Of a stretch of DNA of 61,310 nt, positions 1 to 8,708 are shown one piece after another. The translations under genes and the position numbers were made by a program. Position 1 is the first letter of the stretch. Every line of letters begins with the position of its first letter. The notes beneath the pieces were generated by a model, which saw only the letters and a program-made list of their open reading frames with translations, made no database searches and had not been told where the DNA came from. The DNA is taken from assembly GCA_009840225.1 (NCBI GenBank), contig VXOE01000015.1, forward strand, positions 1-61,310. Reading direction: 5' to 3'. Origin of the DNA: Caldilineaceae bacterium SB0662_bin_25. GTDB taxonomy: Bacteria > Chloroflexota > Anaerolineae > Caldilineales > Caldilineaceae.

Positions 1-50
1 GGGGCGGAGCCCCCGCACAAGGGAGGGCCGACTAGGCCCGACCGCCCAAA
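1..50. repeat. Dispersed hairpin repeat, family A, copy 1
   Basis: These 50 bases match positions 38117-38166 with a single difference (C at 32, A in the other copy). The element begins with a G-rich/C-rich hairpin with a GGA loop (cut by the window start here), then CACAAGG, then a second short hairpin GGGCC-GACTA-GGCCC. Both copies sit between genes. It is probably a short interspersed palindromic element; its function is unknown. Confidence 0.75.
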
Positions 51-110
51 AGAGCAGGGATCAGGGGCTTGGGGCCAGGGGCTAGAGACGGCACTTCCGC
101 CGTCGGGGAT

Positions 111-1364
111 CTATGGTTGCGTCGACTCTAATTTTGGGGGGCGGGAGACTGCCACCAGGACGGCGGCGAGGAGGTAGATGGCGATGATGCCGAGGAAGCC
201 GAGTTGGTAGGTTCCTTGCAGATCGTAGGCCACGCCGACGAGGACGGGGGCGACTGTGGGGCCGATGACGGTCAGGGGTTGGGCGACGCCGCGGACGGCG
301 CCGATGTGGGCGCGGCCGAAGTAGGTGACCCAGAGGGACTCGCTGATTGGAATCGTGCCTCCGAAGCCGAAGCCGTAGAGGAAGAAGCCGGCGAAGAGGA
401 AGGCCGGTTGGGCGGTGGCGGCGGATAGCAGCATGAGTGCAACGCCTGTGCCTCCCAGCGAGAATGCGGTCACGGCGAGCGCCCGGGGAGAATAGCGCTG
501 CAGGCAGTATCCCCACACGGCCTTGGAGAGCAGGTTTCCCAGGCCGTTGACGGCGAGGGCGAGGGCGGCCATACTGCGAGTAAATGAGGCGTCGGTGGCG
601 AAGGGAACGGCGTGGGCGAGCACGGAGGCGAGGGCGGCCTGGTTCATGCTGTAGCCGAGGAGGAGAAGCCAGAAGCCGGATGTACGCAGGGCCTGGCGGC
701 TTGTGTAGGAGGGGGTTTCATCTGATTGGGGAGAGTCGTCACTAACGTCGCTGGGAGCGGGGTCGCCGTCGGGACGCAGGCCGGCGTCTTCCGGAGTGCG
801 GCGCATGATGAGGGCAATGGGCGAGACGACGGCGAGGACGAAGAGGGCCTGGACAAGGTAACCATTGCGCCAGCCAAGCGAGTCGACGACAAGGGTCATC
901 GCGAACGGTGCGATGAGGCCGCCGAACGAGATGCCGCTGGAGCCGATGGCGAGCGCCCAGCCGCGGCGGCGGACAAACCATTTGTTGATGGTGGTGTTTA
1001 CGACGAGAGGGCTGAAGAGCGTCCAGCCGATGAAACCGGCGCAGAGGTGCAGGGACCAAAATAGCCAGAGGTTGGACTGTCTGCCGAGGCTCCACAGGCA
1101 GACGGCCGAAACCAGGGCGCCGGCGAAGACGGGCAGGCGCGGGCCGCGCTGGTCCAGGATGCGGCCGACAACTACGCCTGATAGGGCGCCGGCGAGGACA
1201 GACAGCGAAGAGCCAAGCGTGAATTGCCAGACCTGCCAGCCCAGTTCCTCAACGACTGGGCGGAGGAAGACGCTTACGGTGGACTGGCTTACGGAGAGAA
1301 AGACGAATTGAAGGAGGACCGCGGCGGCGACGATCCACCAGCCGTAGAAGAAACGGGGAGTCAA
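111..1364 (-). CDS. MFS transporter (monocarboxylate/oxalate-formate antiporter-like)
   Basis: A 417-residue integral membrane protein with about 12 hydrophobic segments and a hydrophilic central loop near residues 195-220 (DGDPAPSDVSDDSPQSDE), the usual layout of a major facilitator. The N-terminus RFFYGWWIVAAA resembles the OFA/MCT-like MFS group that moves small organic acids; the actual substrate cannot be read from sequence. The frame opens with TTG and only a weak ribosome site, so the exact start is uncertain. It lies 48 bp after the Gfo/Idh/MocA gene on the same strand, so the two are probably one transcript that imports and oxidises a sugar derivative or its acid. Confidence 0.88.
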   Translation of the reverse strand: MTPRFFYGWWIVAAAVLLQFVFLSVSQSTVSVFLRPVVEELGWQVWQFTLGSSLSVLAGALSGVVVGRILDQRGPRLPVFAGALVSAVCLWSLGRQSNLWLFWSLHLCAGFIGWTLFSPLVVNTTINKWFVRRRGWALAIGSSGISFGGLIAPFAMTLVVDSLGWRNGYLVQALFVLAVVSPIALIMRRTPEDAGLRPDGDPAPSDVSDDSPQSDETPSYTSRQALRTSGFWLLLLGYSMNQAALASVLAHAVPFATDASFTRSMAALALAVNGLGNLLSKAVWGYCLQRYSPRALAVTAFSLGGTGVALMLLSAATAQPAFLFAGFFLYGFGFGGTIPISESLWVTYFGRAHIGAVRGVAQPLTVIGPTVAPVLVGVAYDLQGTYQLGFLGIIAIYLLAAVLVAVSRPPKLESTQP

Positions 1365-1412
1365 CCTACTATCCGGGCCAGGGCGAGGAGCTGAGAGAAT
1401 TGGCGACGTTCA

Positions 1413-2543
1413 TTACTCGCCGTTTCCTGAGTTTGCCTCAAGCCGGCTGACGAGCGGGTGGCGGCGTTCTTTGAGGGGCAGGGTGGCGCGTGCGCTGGTA
1501 AAGTGGGACTCGTAGACTGCGAATACGCATTCGAGGGAGGTCAGTGCGTTGGCGCCGCCCAGTCGCGGCTGGCGGTCTGCGCGGATGGCGTCGACCATGT
1601 CGCGGACGCTCCAGATGGACTGGCGCCTCTGCCAGAGCTGGTCGCCGATTCTGAAGCGTTCGGGGTCGATTGGGACCTTTTCCCACTCGGGTGTGTGACT
1701 CGGGAAGGAGATGTCGAAAGGGCAGTGCCACAGCTCGTCGACGAAGGTGTCCGGATTGGGCCTTATCATCAGCTGGCCCTCGGAACCGAGGATGTGAGGT
1801 CCCATCATCCAGCCCTGCGTCTGGTGGCGGGGGTAGAGCTCCATGATTCCGGAGGCGCCGTTCTTGCCTTTGATGTGGATCAACATGGTATCGCCGGCGA
1901 CGATGCCATTGTCGCGGCGGTCGGTTGTGCATAGCTCGGCGCTGGTCATGATGTCGCCGACGTCGACTTCACGGCCTTCGTATGTGATCTGGGCGTGAAT
2001 CCATTCGATGCCGTCGAGGAAGAGGTCCATTTCGTCGAAGTAGTGGACGCCCATTTCCATGAGCTCAAAGCCGGCCGGGCGACCCTTTCCTATTTCGCGG
2101 ACGGAGCGAAATTCACCGATGCGTCCGGCGTCGATCCAAGCTTTGGCTTCCTGGAAGAGCGGGGTGAAGGCGAACTGGTGGCTGACTGCGAGTCTGACGC
2201 CGGCTTCTTTGCAAGCGGCCACCATCTTGTCGGCGGTCTGCAGGTCGACGGAGAGGGGTTTTTCGCTGAGGACGTTGATGCCATGTCTGGCGGCGGCGAT
2301 GGCGACGGGTCCGTGCAGGGGAGCATGGGTGCAGACGCTGACGAGGTCGAGTTTTTCCTGCCGGAACATTTCTTCGTAGTCGGCGTAACGGGCACTGACA
2401 TCGTGTTCGTCGGCGCGGGTGTTGAGGGCGTCGGGGTTGATGTCGCAGAGTGCGCTGAGGGTGACGCCTTCGAGGTTTGCGTAGGCTGTGGCGTGGGCAC
2501 GGCTGATGCCGCCGCAACCGACGATGCCGGCTCGCAGTGTCAT
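1413..2543 (-). CDS. Gfo/Idh/MocA family oxidoreductase
   Basis: A 376-residue NAD(P)-dependent dehydrogenase. The N-terminal Rossmann motif GIVGCGGISRAHA is at residues 6-18, followed by the family EKPLSVD motif near residue 95 that holds the catalytic lysine. The C-terminal alpha/beta domain contains MGVHYFDEMDLFLDG. Family members oxidise or reduce sugars, inositols and glycosides, and some take part in oxidative glycoside cleavage. It is divergent from the transporter/hydrolase run that starts at 2774 and is followed by an MFS permease, which fits sugar catabolism. The substrate is unknown. Confidence 0.93.
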   Translation of the reverse strand: MTLRAGIVGCGGISRAHATAYANLEGVTLSALCDINPDALNTRADEHDVSARYADYEEMFRQEKLDLVSVCTHAPLHGPVAIAAARHGINVLSEKPLSVDLQTADKMVAACKEAGVRLAVSHQFAFTPLFQEAKAWIDAGRIGEFRSVREIGKGRPAGFELMEMGVHYFDEMDLFLDGIEWIHAQITYEGREVDVGDIMTSAELCTTDRRDNGIVAGDTMLIHIKGKNGASGIMELYPRHQTQGWMMGPHILGSEGQLMIRPNPDTFVDELWHCPFDISFPSHTPEWEKVPIDPERFRIGDQLWQRRQSIWSVRDMVDAIRADRQPRLGGANALTSLECVFAVYESHFTSARATLPLKERRHPLVSRLEANSGNGE

Positions 2544-2576
2544 GGTGTTTGGTCCTTTCGGGGGGCGTTTTCGGAG

Positions 2577-2595
2577 GTTGACACATTATGTCAAC
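2577..2595. promoter_or_regulatory. Perfect palindrome, candidate operator in divergent region
   Basis: GTTGACA (2577-2583), spacer CATTA, TGTCAAC (2589-2595): a perfect 7-5-7 inverted repeat 34 bp upstream of the Gfo/Idh/MocA start. It lies between that gene and the divergent glycan-uptake genes. Size and symmetry suit a dimeric repressor such as GntR or LacI type, but no regulator gene is adjacent. Function is inferred. Confidence 0.45.
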
Positions 2596-2619
2596 TTTCA
2601 CCGTGGTATGGTTTGCGCA

Positions 2620-2625
2620 ATTATA
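2620..2625 (-). promoter_or_regulatory. Candidate -10 element for the Gfo/Idh/MocA operon
   Basis: Read on the minus strand these bases are a perfect TATAAT. No convincing -35 lies 16-18 bp upstream. If used, transcription would start near 2612, placing the 2577-2595 palindrome just inside the leader, a common repressor position. Confidence 0.3.
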
Positions 2626-2664
2626 GCACGGGCATTCCCGCTTGAACACAGCGAAAAAGACTCG

Positions 2665-2693
2665 TTGACAGTACATATTGGATGGGCTATATT
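2665..2693 (+). promoter_or_regulatory. Sigma-70-type promoter for the glycan-uptake run
   Basis: TTGACA at 2665-2670, a 17-bp spacer, then TATATT at 2688-2693, in an AT-rich stretch about 80 bp before the start codon at 2774. This is one of the best consensus matches in the window. Confidence 0.6.
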
Positions 2694-2773
2694 GTATATC
2701 ATTGAAGTGTAATTCTTTTCACCCTTAGCCAAGACCTATCAGGCCTCGCACTGCTATTTTCGCGGAGATTTCC

Positions 2774-3559
2774 ATGCAAACGGTCGACTTCGCCCGCTCC
2801 TTTCTCACTTTTCGAAACGACTACCAGAAGAGGCCGGCCCCCACGGCTTCGCACCCGCCTCCCTCCTCACTGAATAACGCCCGCATTCTGCTTGAATGTG
2901 TTTGCGATATCGTTGACAAGGAAACGGGGGCGGGTCAAACCTTCGTGGCGGGTGCAAGCTGCAAGACCGAGCGGGTAGGGGTAGAGCGAGACATCTGGCT
3001 CCATCCCAACGCCGACTTCCTTCCTATCTTCTCCCAAGATCGTTTTCTGATCGTCAAGACCTACGATGTTGCCAACAAGGGCGTGCCTTTCTACCCACCT
3101 TCGCGCGGCATGCAGCCGGAACGGCAGGTGGGCAACGTGGCCGACGCCTTCGACGGCTTGCGTCTGGCTGTCCGCCGGGTGGAGGGAGAGCTCTTGGAAA
3201 CGGCCACTTCAATCGTTGAGGCAACTCTGGACTCAAGGGGATCACCGCTTGTTGGGCGCACGGTTATCGAGGAAGGACGGTATGCGGCCACACTTGAGTT
3301 TCCGATCAAGACGATGAACGCCAGTGAGCGGGACTTTATCTACCAGACCGACACTGGGCCGGTCATTGTGCCCGATTTCTCACGCGATCCTGACGACCTG
3401 ATCGCTGGGTTAGAACTTGCATACATCGCATTCAACAGCCCTGACTGGGCCGAGTTTGTCGTACGCGTACCGACCCCGGTGGGGGAGGGGATCGAGGTCA
3501 ACCACTATTCCAAGTTCGTGCGCTTTGACACCCAGAACCAGGTGGTCCGCGTGGCTTGA
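2774..3559 (+). CDS. Unknown protein at the head of the glycan-uptake run
   Basis: A 261-residue soluble protein with no signal peptide or membrane segment and no family I recognise. GGAG lies 7 bp before the ATG and a near-consensus promoter lies about 80 bp upstream, so it is very likely expressed. The middle part (WLHPNADFLPIFSQDRFLIVKTY, near residues 74-96) and the end (EGIEVNHYSKFVRFDTQNQVVRVA) look like a compact alpha/beta fold. About 170 bp separate it from the substrate-binding protein gene, and all following genes run the same way. A role in glycan or glycoside use is inferred only from position. Confidence 0.75.
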   Translation: MQTVDFARSFLTFRNDYQKRPAPTASHPPPSSLNNARILLECVCDIVDKETGAGQTFVAGASCKTERVGVERDIWLHPNADFLPIFSQDRFLIVKTYDVANKGVPFYPPSRGMQPERQVGNVADAFDGLRLAVRRVEGELLETATSIVEATLDSRGSPLVGRTVIEEGRYAATLEFPIKTMNASERDFIYQTDTGPVIVPDFSRDPDDLIAGLELAYIAFNSPDWAEFVVRVPTPVGEGIEVNHYSKFVRFDTQNQVVRVA

Positions 3560-3729
3560 AAGGCGCATATACAAGAGAAAGGAGGCATTGAAGACGGAAA
3601 GCTGAAGGCGCGGGCTCTTGATGAATTGTGAAGGCCCAATGTTTCTGGATGTTGCGCACAGACGACACTCTCCGATATGCCCGGATAGAAGGGGTCTTGC
3701 CCCGAATTCAGCTCAAAGGAGAACAAGAA

Positions 3730-5397
3730 ATGACCAGGATTTCAAGACGTACATTTCTCAGCGGTTTAGCCGCAGGCGCGGCCGGCGTAGCTGTTGCCGC
3801 TTGCGTCCCGCAGCCTGTCATGCAGGACACTGCTGCCGAAGCGGACGAGCAGACCTTGCATCTGGCGATGACCGGTTCCGGCGCCGCCCGGCATTTTGGA
3901 CCCATGGATGTCGGGTTTGGGGTCATAATGGGAGCGCTTCAATACGCCATGCCCTTCAAGGCTCTCCCGGATGGTACAGTGGCCCCTTACCTCGTCTCGA
4001 GCTACGAAGTCAATGACGACGCCACGCTCTACACGTTGCACATCGACCCCCGTGCCGTCTGGTCCGATGGCTCGCCAGTCACTGCCAGCCAGATCAAGGC
4101 GGCTTGGGAGTGGCAGACTGATCCGGCCAACGCATGGGTCGAAGGGGGGCTCGCCAGTCTCTTCCTTAACGGTGTCGTGGGATTTGATGCAGCGGCCGAT
4201 GGCGAGGTCGACGAGATTGAGGGTCTGGTTGTGACGGACGAGAGCACCTTGGAAGTACATCTTACGGCCACCGACCGTCTGCTCCCATTTTCCCTGAGTC
4301 AGTTGTATTGCGGGGTCTTCAACGTCGAGGATGCCGAAGGGGATCCCGACTACTTCTTGAAACCGAACCCGCTTGTCAACGGCCCTTACCAGCTTACCGA
4401 GGTCCATCCCACTGGTCTACAGGCCGTGTTCACCCCGAATCCCAACTGGTGGGGTGACGAGCCGGTGATCACCAAAATCGTCATGCAAGCGTACCAAGAC
4501 CAGATGGCGATGGGCATAGCTATGGAGAACGGTCAGATTGACGTAGGTTGGTTCGGCGACCGCAAAGTGGCCAAAGATACGCTGGAGAGAATCGGGGGAT
4601 ACACAGTGACGGTGCGTACGACGAGTTTTGCCTACGCCTCGTTCAAGGCCAACGTGGAACCTGTAGATGACGTCAACCTGCGCAAGGCCCTCCTCCACGC
4701 CATCGACTTTGAGACCATGGTCGACGTGGCCGGACAGGGTACGAAATGGGTCTGGCCTGCGCCAGGTCTCGTAGAGGGCTTCCAATGCCATGATCCGGCC
4801 ACGGCCAGCTACACCGAGTTCAATGTCGATCTGGCCAAGGAGTATCTGGCCAAGTCCAGGTTCAAGACCGGAGACCAGGTGCCCAAGATTCGCATGACGC
4901 CCAACGGCACCGACCCTGTAAACATTAAGAGTTTACAGATCATGCAAGAAGCATGGCGGGTTCACCTGGGCATCACCGACGTGGAGATCAAGGAGCAGCC
5001 TTCGGGCTATGGTGATGAAGAGAGACTAATAGCCATCGAACGCCAGAGCACCGGCGCGAGTCCCACTGATTCCGCGGTGTTGGCAAGGAACACATTCCAC
5101 TCGAACAGCCCCGCGGCCTCACATTTCATGGGAGGCTACAAGAACGAACGAGTTGACGAGCTTATCGAGAAGGCTCTGGCGATGAGCCGAGAAGATCCCG
5201 AGTTCTGTCCGACGCTTCGCGAGGCCGAGGATCTGTTCCTGGCTGATGCCATGCTCATCCCTCTATATACCAACCACCGTCCTGTCGAGCTGGCACGCGA
5301 AGTTGCCGTGGCGCAACCCTGGGCGAAGAACGTCTACATCGGGCCTGCATACTACTTTCTCCCATGGGTCGAACCGATGATGACGATTGAAAAGTGA
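3730..5397 (+). CDS. ABC transporter substrate-binding lipoprotein (SBP_bac_5/DppA-OppA type)
   Basis: A 555-residue family 5 extracellular solute-binding protein. The chosen ATG follows AAAGGAG and gives a clean Tat signal: RISRRTFLSG, a hydrophobic stretch and the lipobox VAVAAC near residue 24. The upstream in-frame start at 3628 would bury this signal. Family motifs include the domain near residues 95-160 with DPRAVWSDGSPVTASQIKAA and LVNGPYQLTEV near residue 220. Members bind peptides, but many bacterial relatives bind oligosaccharides. The neighbouring sialidase-fold and GH116 hydrolases favour a glycan ligand here. The protein should be anchored outside the membrane, feeding the two permeases downstream. 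Confidence 0.92.
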   Translation: MTRISRRTFLSGLAAGAAGVAVAACVPQPVMQDTAAEADEQTLHLAMTGSGAARHFGPMDVGFGVIMGALQYAMPFKALPDGTVAPYLVSSYEVNDDATLYTLHIDPRAVWSDGSPVTASQIKAAWEWQTDPANAWVEGGLASLFLNGVVGFDAAADGEVDEIEGLVVTDESTLEVHLTATDRLLPFSLSQLYCGVFNVEDAEGDPDYFLKPNPLVNGPYQLTEVHPTGLQAVFTPNPNWWGDEPVITKIVMQAYQDQMAMGIAMENGQIDVGWFGDRKVAKDTLERIGGYTVTVRTTSFAYASFKANVEPVDDVNLRKALLHAIDFETMVDVAGQGTKWVWPAPGLVEGFQCHDPATASYTEFNVDLAKEYLAKSRFKTGDQVPKIRMTPNGTDPVNIKSLQIMQEAWRVHLGITDVEIKEQPSGYGDEERLIAIERQSTGASPTDSAVLARNTFHSNSPAASHFMGGYKNERVDELIEKALAMSREDPEFCPTLREAEDLFLADAMLIPLYTNHRPVELAREVAVAQPWAKNVYIGPAYYFLPWVEPMMTIEK

Positions 5398-5410
5398 TGA
5401 CGAATCGTCC

Positions 5411-5441
5411 GGTCAGGGCAGATTGCCCGTCTGCCCTGACC
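5411..5441 (+). promoter_or_regulatory. Intercistronic hairpin between binding-protein and permease genes
   Basis: A perfect 12-bp stem (5411-5422 with 5430-5441, arm GGTCAGGGCAGA) around a 7-base loop, starting 14 bases after the binding-protein stop codon. No T-run follows. Such hairpins commonly protect the 3' end of binding-protein mRNA or partly stop transcription, so that binding protein exceeds permease. This role is inferred. Confidence 0.6.
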
Positions 5442-5511
5442 CGAGCAACTTGAGTCGAAGCGCATCGCTCCTCATCGCTTCAACTCCCTCGCTCAGGAGT
5501 CAGAAAGCATA

Positions 5512-6465
5512 GTGGTCCGCTACCTTGTTTCGCGTCTCGCGGTCGTGATACCGGTTGTGCTGGTGGTGCTTCTGATCACCTTCACCCTGGGCTATTATGC
5601 GCCGGGCGATCCAATCCTGATCATATATGGCGAGGACCTCTACCGACTCAGGCCAGAGGATCTTGCGCGCATGCGACGCAACCTGGGCCTGGATCGGCCC
5701 TTCTGGGAGCAATATCTGGACTATATGGGCAGGACCGTTCGCGGCGACCTCGGCCGTTCCATTGCGTCGAAAGTTCCGGTCAACCGCCTGCTCGCCAGCT
5801 CGCTGCCAATCTCGCTGCAACTGGGGCTTCTGGCCGGGGTAGTCCTGGCCTTGCTGGGCATTCCTCTGGGCGTCCTGGCTGCCCTCCGCCACAACACCCT
5901 GTTGGACTATCTGATCGTCAGTCTGGCCCTCGTGGTGCGCTCGGTGCCTGTATTTGTGCTGGCGCCTCTTCTCCTGATTCTCCTTGTTCTTCAGCTCAAG
6001 ATCATGGACGTTCCCGCCGCCTGGAAAGGCATCGCCACGCCCGCTGTTGTCCTGCCGGTCATCTTGCTGGCCGCCTACCCGTTGGCGGATGTCATCCGCC
6101 AGACGCGAGCAGGGGTACTGGAAGTCTTGCAGGAAGACTATGTGCGTACCGCCCGCGCCAAAGGGCTTACCTTAATCTTGATCATCACCCGTCATGTTTT
6201 GCGCAACGCCCTCATCCCGGTCGTTACCTCACTCGGTCTGATCGTGAACGGACTCATCCATGGTTCTGTTTATCTTGATCGAATCTTCAACATACCCGGC
6301 TTCGGCAATCTGGTTGTCACTGGCATACAACGCCTGGATTTCCCCGTCATCCTCGGCACCACAGTGTTCAGCGCTTTACTCGTGATAGCCGCCAATCTCG
6401 TGGTCGATCTGATTTATCCCTTCCTGGATCCACGCGTGACCTACACTGAAAGGGAAGGACGCTGA
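5512..6465 (+). CDS. ABC transporter permease, DppB/OppB type
   Basis: A 317-residue inner-membrane permease with an N-terminal segment (RYLVSRLAVVIPVVLVVLLI), a periplasmic loop and a BPD_transp_1 domain. The EAA-like loop is near residues 203-222 (EVLQEDYVRTARAKGLT), where the ATPase should dock. The start is GTG with AGGAG about 12 bases upstream. Its TGA stop overlaps the ATG of the next permease by one base, indicating translational coupling. No ATPase gene follows. Confidence 0.94.
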   Translation: MVRYLVSRLAVVIPVVLVVLLITFTLGYYAPGDPILIIYGEDLYRLRPEDLARMRRNLGLDRPFWEQYLDYMGRTVRGDLGRSIASKVPVNRLLASSLPISLQLGLLAGVVLALLGIPLGVLAALRHNTLLDYLIVSLALVVRSVPVFVLAPLLLILLVLQLKIMDVPAAWKGIATPAVVLPVILLAAYPLADVIRQTRAGVLEVLQEDYVRTARAKGLTLILIITRHVLRNALIPVVTSLGLIVNGLIHGSVYLDRIFNIPGFGNLVVTGIQRLDFPVILGTTVFSALLVIAANLVVDLIYPFLDPRVTYTEREGR

Positions 6466-7481
6466 TGAGCCGGAATCAGAAACTCGACCTCAGCCAAAGC
6501 GAGGAAGAGCAGAGCGATGCCCGCGATCAGGTGGCGGGAAATCGAGGATTGTGGCGCGATGCAGGCCGCCGCCTTGTCCGCAACCGCCTCTCACTGGTCG
6601 GCATCTTCATATTGTCAATCCTATTCGTTGTGGCGATATTCGGCCCATCCGTCGCGCCCTACCCATTCATGGAACAGAATCTCAAGCTTATCAGCCAACC
6701 GCCGAGCGCCGACCACTGGCTGGGCACGGACCAGTTGGGGCGCGATGTCCTGAGCCGCATTCTGTGGGGCGCACGCACGGCAACAACTGTTGCCATTTTC
6801 GTTACAGCGATCAGCCTGGGCGTGGGAATCGTCCTCGGCGGCGTGGCGGCATTTGCTGGAGGCATGGCGGACTGGCTCATTATGCGGCTGACCGATGTAG
6901 TCATGTCGGTGCCGTCGATCATGCTTGCGCTGCTGGTCAACACGGCCATTAAGAAGCCTGTAGCCATCTGGTACGAGGATTTGTACGAACAGACAGGTTG
7001 GGCTTTTTTCAGGAGTACAACGTTCCTCGACTACCTCATTGTCCTGGGGGCGTTGGCCGTCGTCTCCTTCCCCGGATATGCACGTCTGATTCGCGGGCAG
7101 ATACTTTCGCTGCGGGAGCGAGAGTACGTGACCGCCGCCCGCTCCAGCGGGGTGCCCTTTGCGCGTATCCTGTTTCGCCATGTCGTTCCCAACGCTTTGG
7201 GTCCGGTGATCGTGGCAGCGACCTTCGGCTTTTCCGGCGCGATGGTGATGGAGGCATCTCTGAGCTATCTTGGGATCGGCATCCAGCCGCCTGCCGCCAG
7301 CTGGGGAGCGATGATCAATGACAGCCTGATGGACTGGCGTTACGAACCGTGGTTGTTAGCGATGCCGGCCATTGCTCTGGCCATCTCGGCTCTCGGCGTC
7401 AACTACCTGGGCGACGGTCTCAACGACGCGCTGAACCCACGCATCGCCGCCGGTGGCGCCGGGTCGGAGGGAGAACGATAG
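6465..7481 (+). CDS. ABC transporter permease, DppC/OppC type
   Basis: A 338-residue permease partner of the preceding gene. It has the OppC-type N-terminal segment around residues 40-60, followed by GTDQLGRDVLSRILWGART, a hallmark of this subfamily, and a BPD_transp_1 domain with the coupling loop REREYVTAARSSGVPFARI. About five or six membrane segments are visible. It overlaps the upstream permease gene by one base (TGATG) and ends one base before the next start codon at 7483, so it belongs to a tightly packed operon. The transporter would have to borrow an ATPase encoded elsewhere. Confidence 0.94.
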   Translation: MSRNQKLDLSQSEEEQSDARDQVAGNRGLWRDAGRRLVRNRLSLVGIFILSILFVVAIFGPSVAPYPFMEQNLKLISQPPSADHWLGTDQLGRDVLSRILWGARTATTVAIFVTAISLGVGIVLGGVAAFAGGMADWLIMRLTDVVMSVPSIMLALLVNTAIKKPVAIWYEDLYEQTGWAFFRSTTFLDYLIVLGALAVVSFPGYARLIRGQILSLREREYVTAARSSGVPFARILFRHVVPNALGPVIVAATFGFSGAMVMEASLSYLGIGIQPPAASWGAMINDSLMDWRYEPWLLAMPAIALAISALGVNYLGDGLNDALNPRIAAGGAGSEGER

Positions 7482-7482
7482 C

Positions 7483-8700
7483 ATGCATCTGAACCAGATC
7501 GCTTTTCAGGATCCTGCCACCAATGTCTATTTGCACGATCCCAGCATCGTGCGTCTGGACAGCGGCGAATTCCTGGTCTCTCTCAACTACCACGGGCCCG
7601 GCTCCCCCCGCAGTGACGAGGACGAGGAGTGCCTGACCAGCCTCTATCTTTCTCGCGACTCGGGCAGGAGCTGGTCGTTCCTGACGTATGTGAACTATTG
7701 TTTCGCCGCCAATCTGTTCACGCACAGGGGCACTGTCTATCTGCTCGGCATGGACAGGCGTTTCGGCTCGATCTGCATTCGACGCAGCAGTGACGGAGGC
7801 CGCACGTGGTCACGTCTGGCACACGTAGGAGGTGATCCCGCCCAGACCGTTGGTTCCGCAGAGGAGGCGCTGAGAACGTCGTCGCAACGCATCAGCGGGG
7901 GGCATCTGTTCCAGGGTGGCTCTGGCGAAGACCCTCCCAACTACCACAGCACCTCCATGCCGGTCCTCGAGAGCGGGGGCCGAATCTATCGGGCATTCGA
8001 GGACTGTGGGCCAAAGGACTGGCCCGGCATTCACGCCGATTCCTCGATCCGAAGAATGCAGGCGTTTGTGATCTCTGCGCCATCGGACTCGGATCTGCTG
8101 GACCCTGCCAGCTGGCGCATGAGTAACAAGCTGCCTTACGATGCCTCGTTTTCCAGCGGCTGGGAGGTCCCTCCGGTCAAGCCGGGGTGGCTGGAAGGTA
8201 ACGTGCTGGAGACGCCCGACGGCTCGTTGTGGAACATCATCCGCGTGAACACGGCCCCGGTCGTGGACATGGCCGCGGTCATTCGCATCCACGACGAAGG
8301 CCGTCGCATTTCGTTTGATCCGGCTAATGATTTCATTAATTTGCCCGGCGGTATGACCAAGTTCGTCATCCGTCGCGATCCTGAGACCGGCCTCTATTGC
8401 ATGTTGTGCAACAACAACACGGATCCCCGCTTCCCGAACCAACGTAATGTGCTGTCGATGTGCTCTTCGGAAGATCTGATCCACTGGACGCTGTGCAAGA
8501 CGCTCATCGAAGACGATTCGGGCCTCCCGTGGGAGGAGTCGATCGGGCAGGTGGCGTTCCAGTACCCCGACTGGCAGTTTGACGGTGAGGATATCATCTA
8601 TGTCCTGCGCACGGCTTATGGCGGCGCGGCCGATTATCACGATGCCAACCGCATCACTTTCCACCGTCTGAACGATTTTCGCGATTTTCTGCCTCTTTGA
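7483..8700 (+). CDS. Sialidase-fold (Asp-box/BNR) glycoside hydrolase family protein
   Basis: A 405-residue protein. I chose the ATG at 7483, preceded by GGAGGGAG, over the in-frame GTG at 7453 that would overlap the permease. Two Asp-boxes are visible: SRDSGRSW (about residues 57-64) and SSDGGRTW (about 102-109), as in six-bladed sialidase-like propellers. The N-terminal YLHDPSIVRLDSGEFLVS also fits that fold. No signal peptide is seen, so it probably acts in the cytoplasm on imported material. Exo-alpha-sialidase is the usual label, but the arginine triad was not confirmed, so other glycosidases of this fold are possible. Confidence 0.8.
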   Translation: MHLNQIAFQDPATNVYLHDPSIVRLDSGEFLVSLNYHGPGSPRSDEDEECLTSLYLSRDSGRSWSFLTYVNYCFAANLFTHRGTVYLLGMDRRFGSICIRRSSDGGRTWSRLAHVGGDPAQTVGSAEEALRTSSQRISGGHLFQGGSGEDPPNYHSTSMPVLESGGRIYRAFEDCGPKDWPGIHADSSIRRMQAFVISAPSDSDLLDPASWRMSNKLPYDASFSSGWEVPPVKPGWLEGNVLETPDGSLWNIIRVNTAPVVDMAAVIRIHDEGRRISFDPANDFINLPGGMTKFVIRRDPETGLYCMLCNNNTDPRFPNQRNVLSMCSSEDLIHWTLCKTLIEDDSGLPWEESIGQVAFQYPDWQFDGEDIIYVLRTAYGGAADYHDANRITFHRLNDFRDFLPL

Positions 8701-8708
8701 CCGGTATA

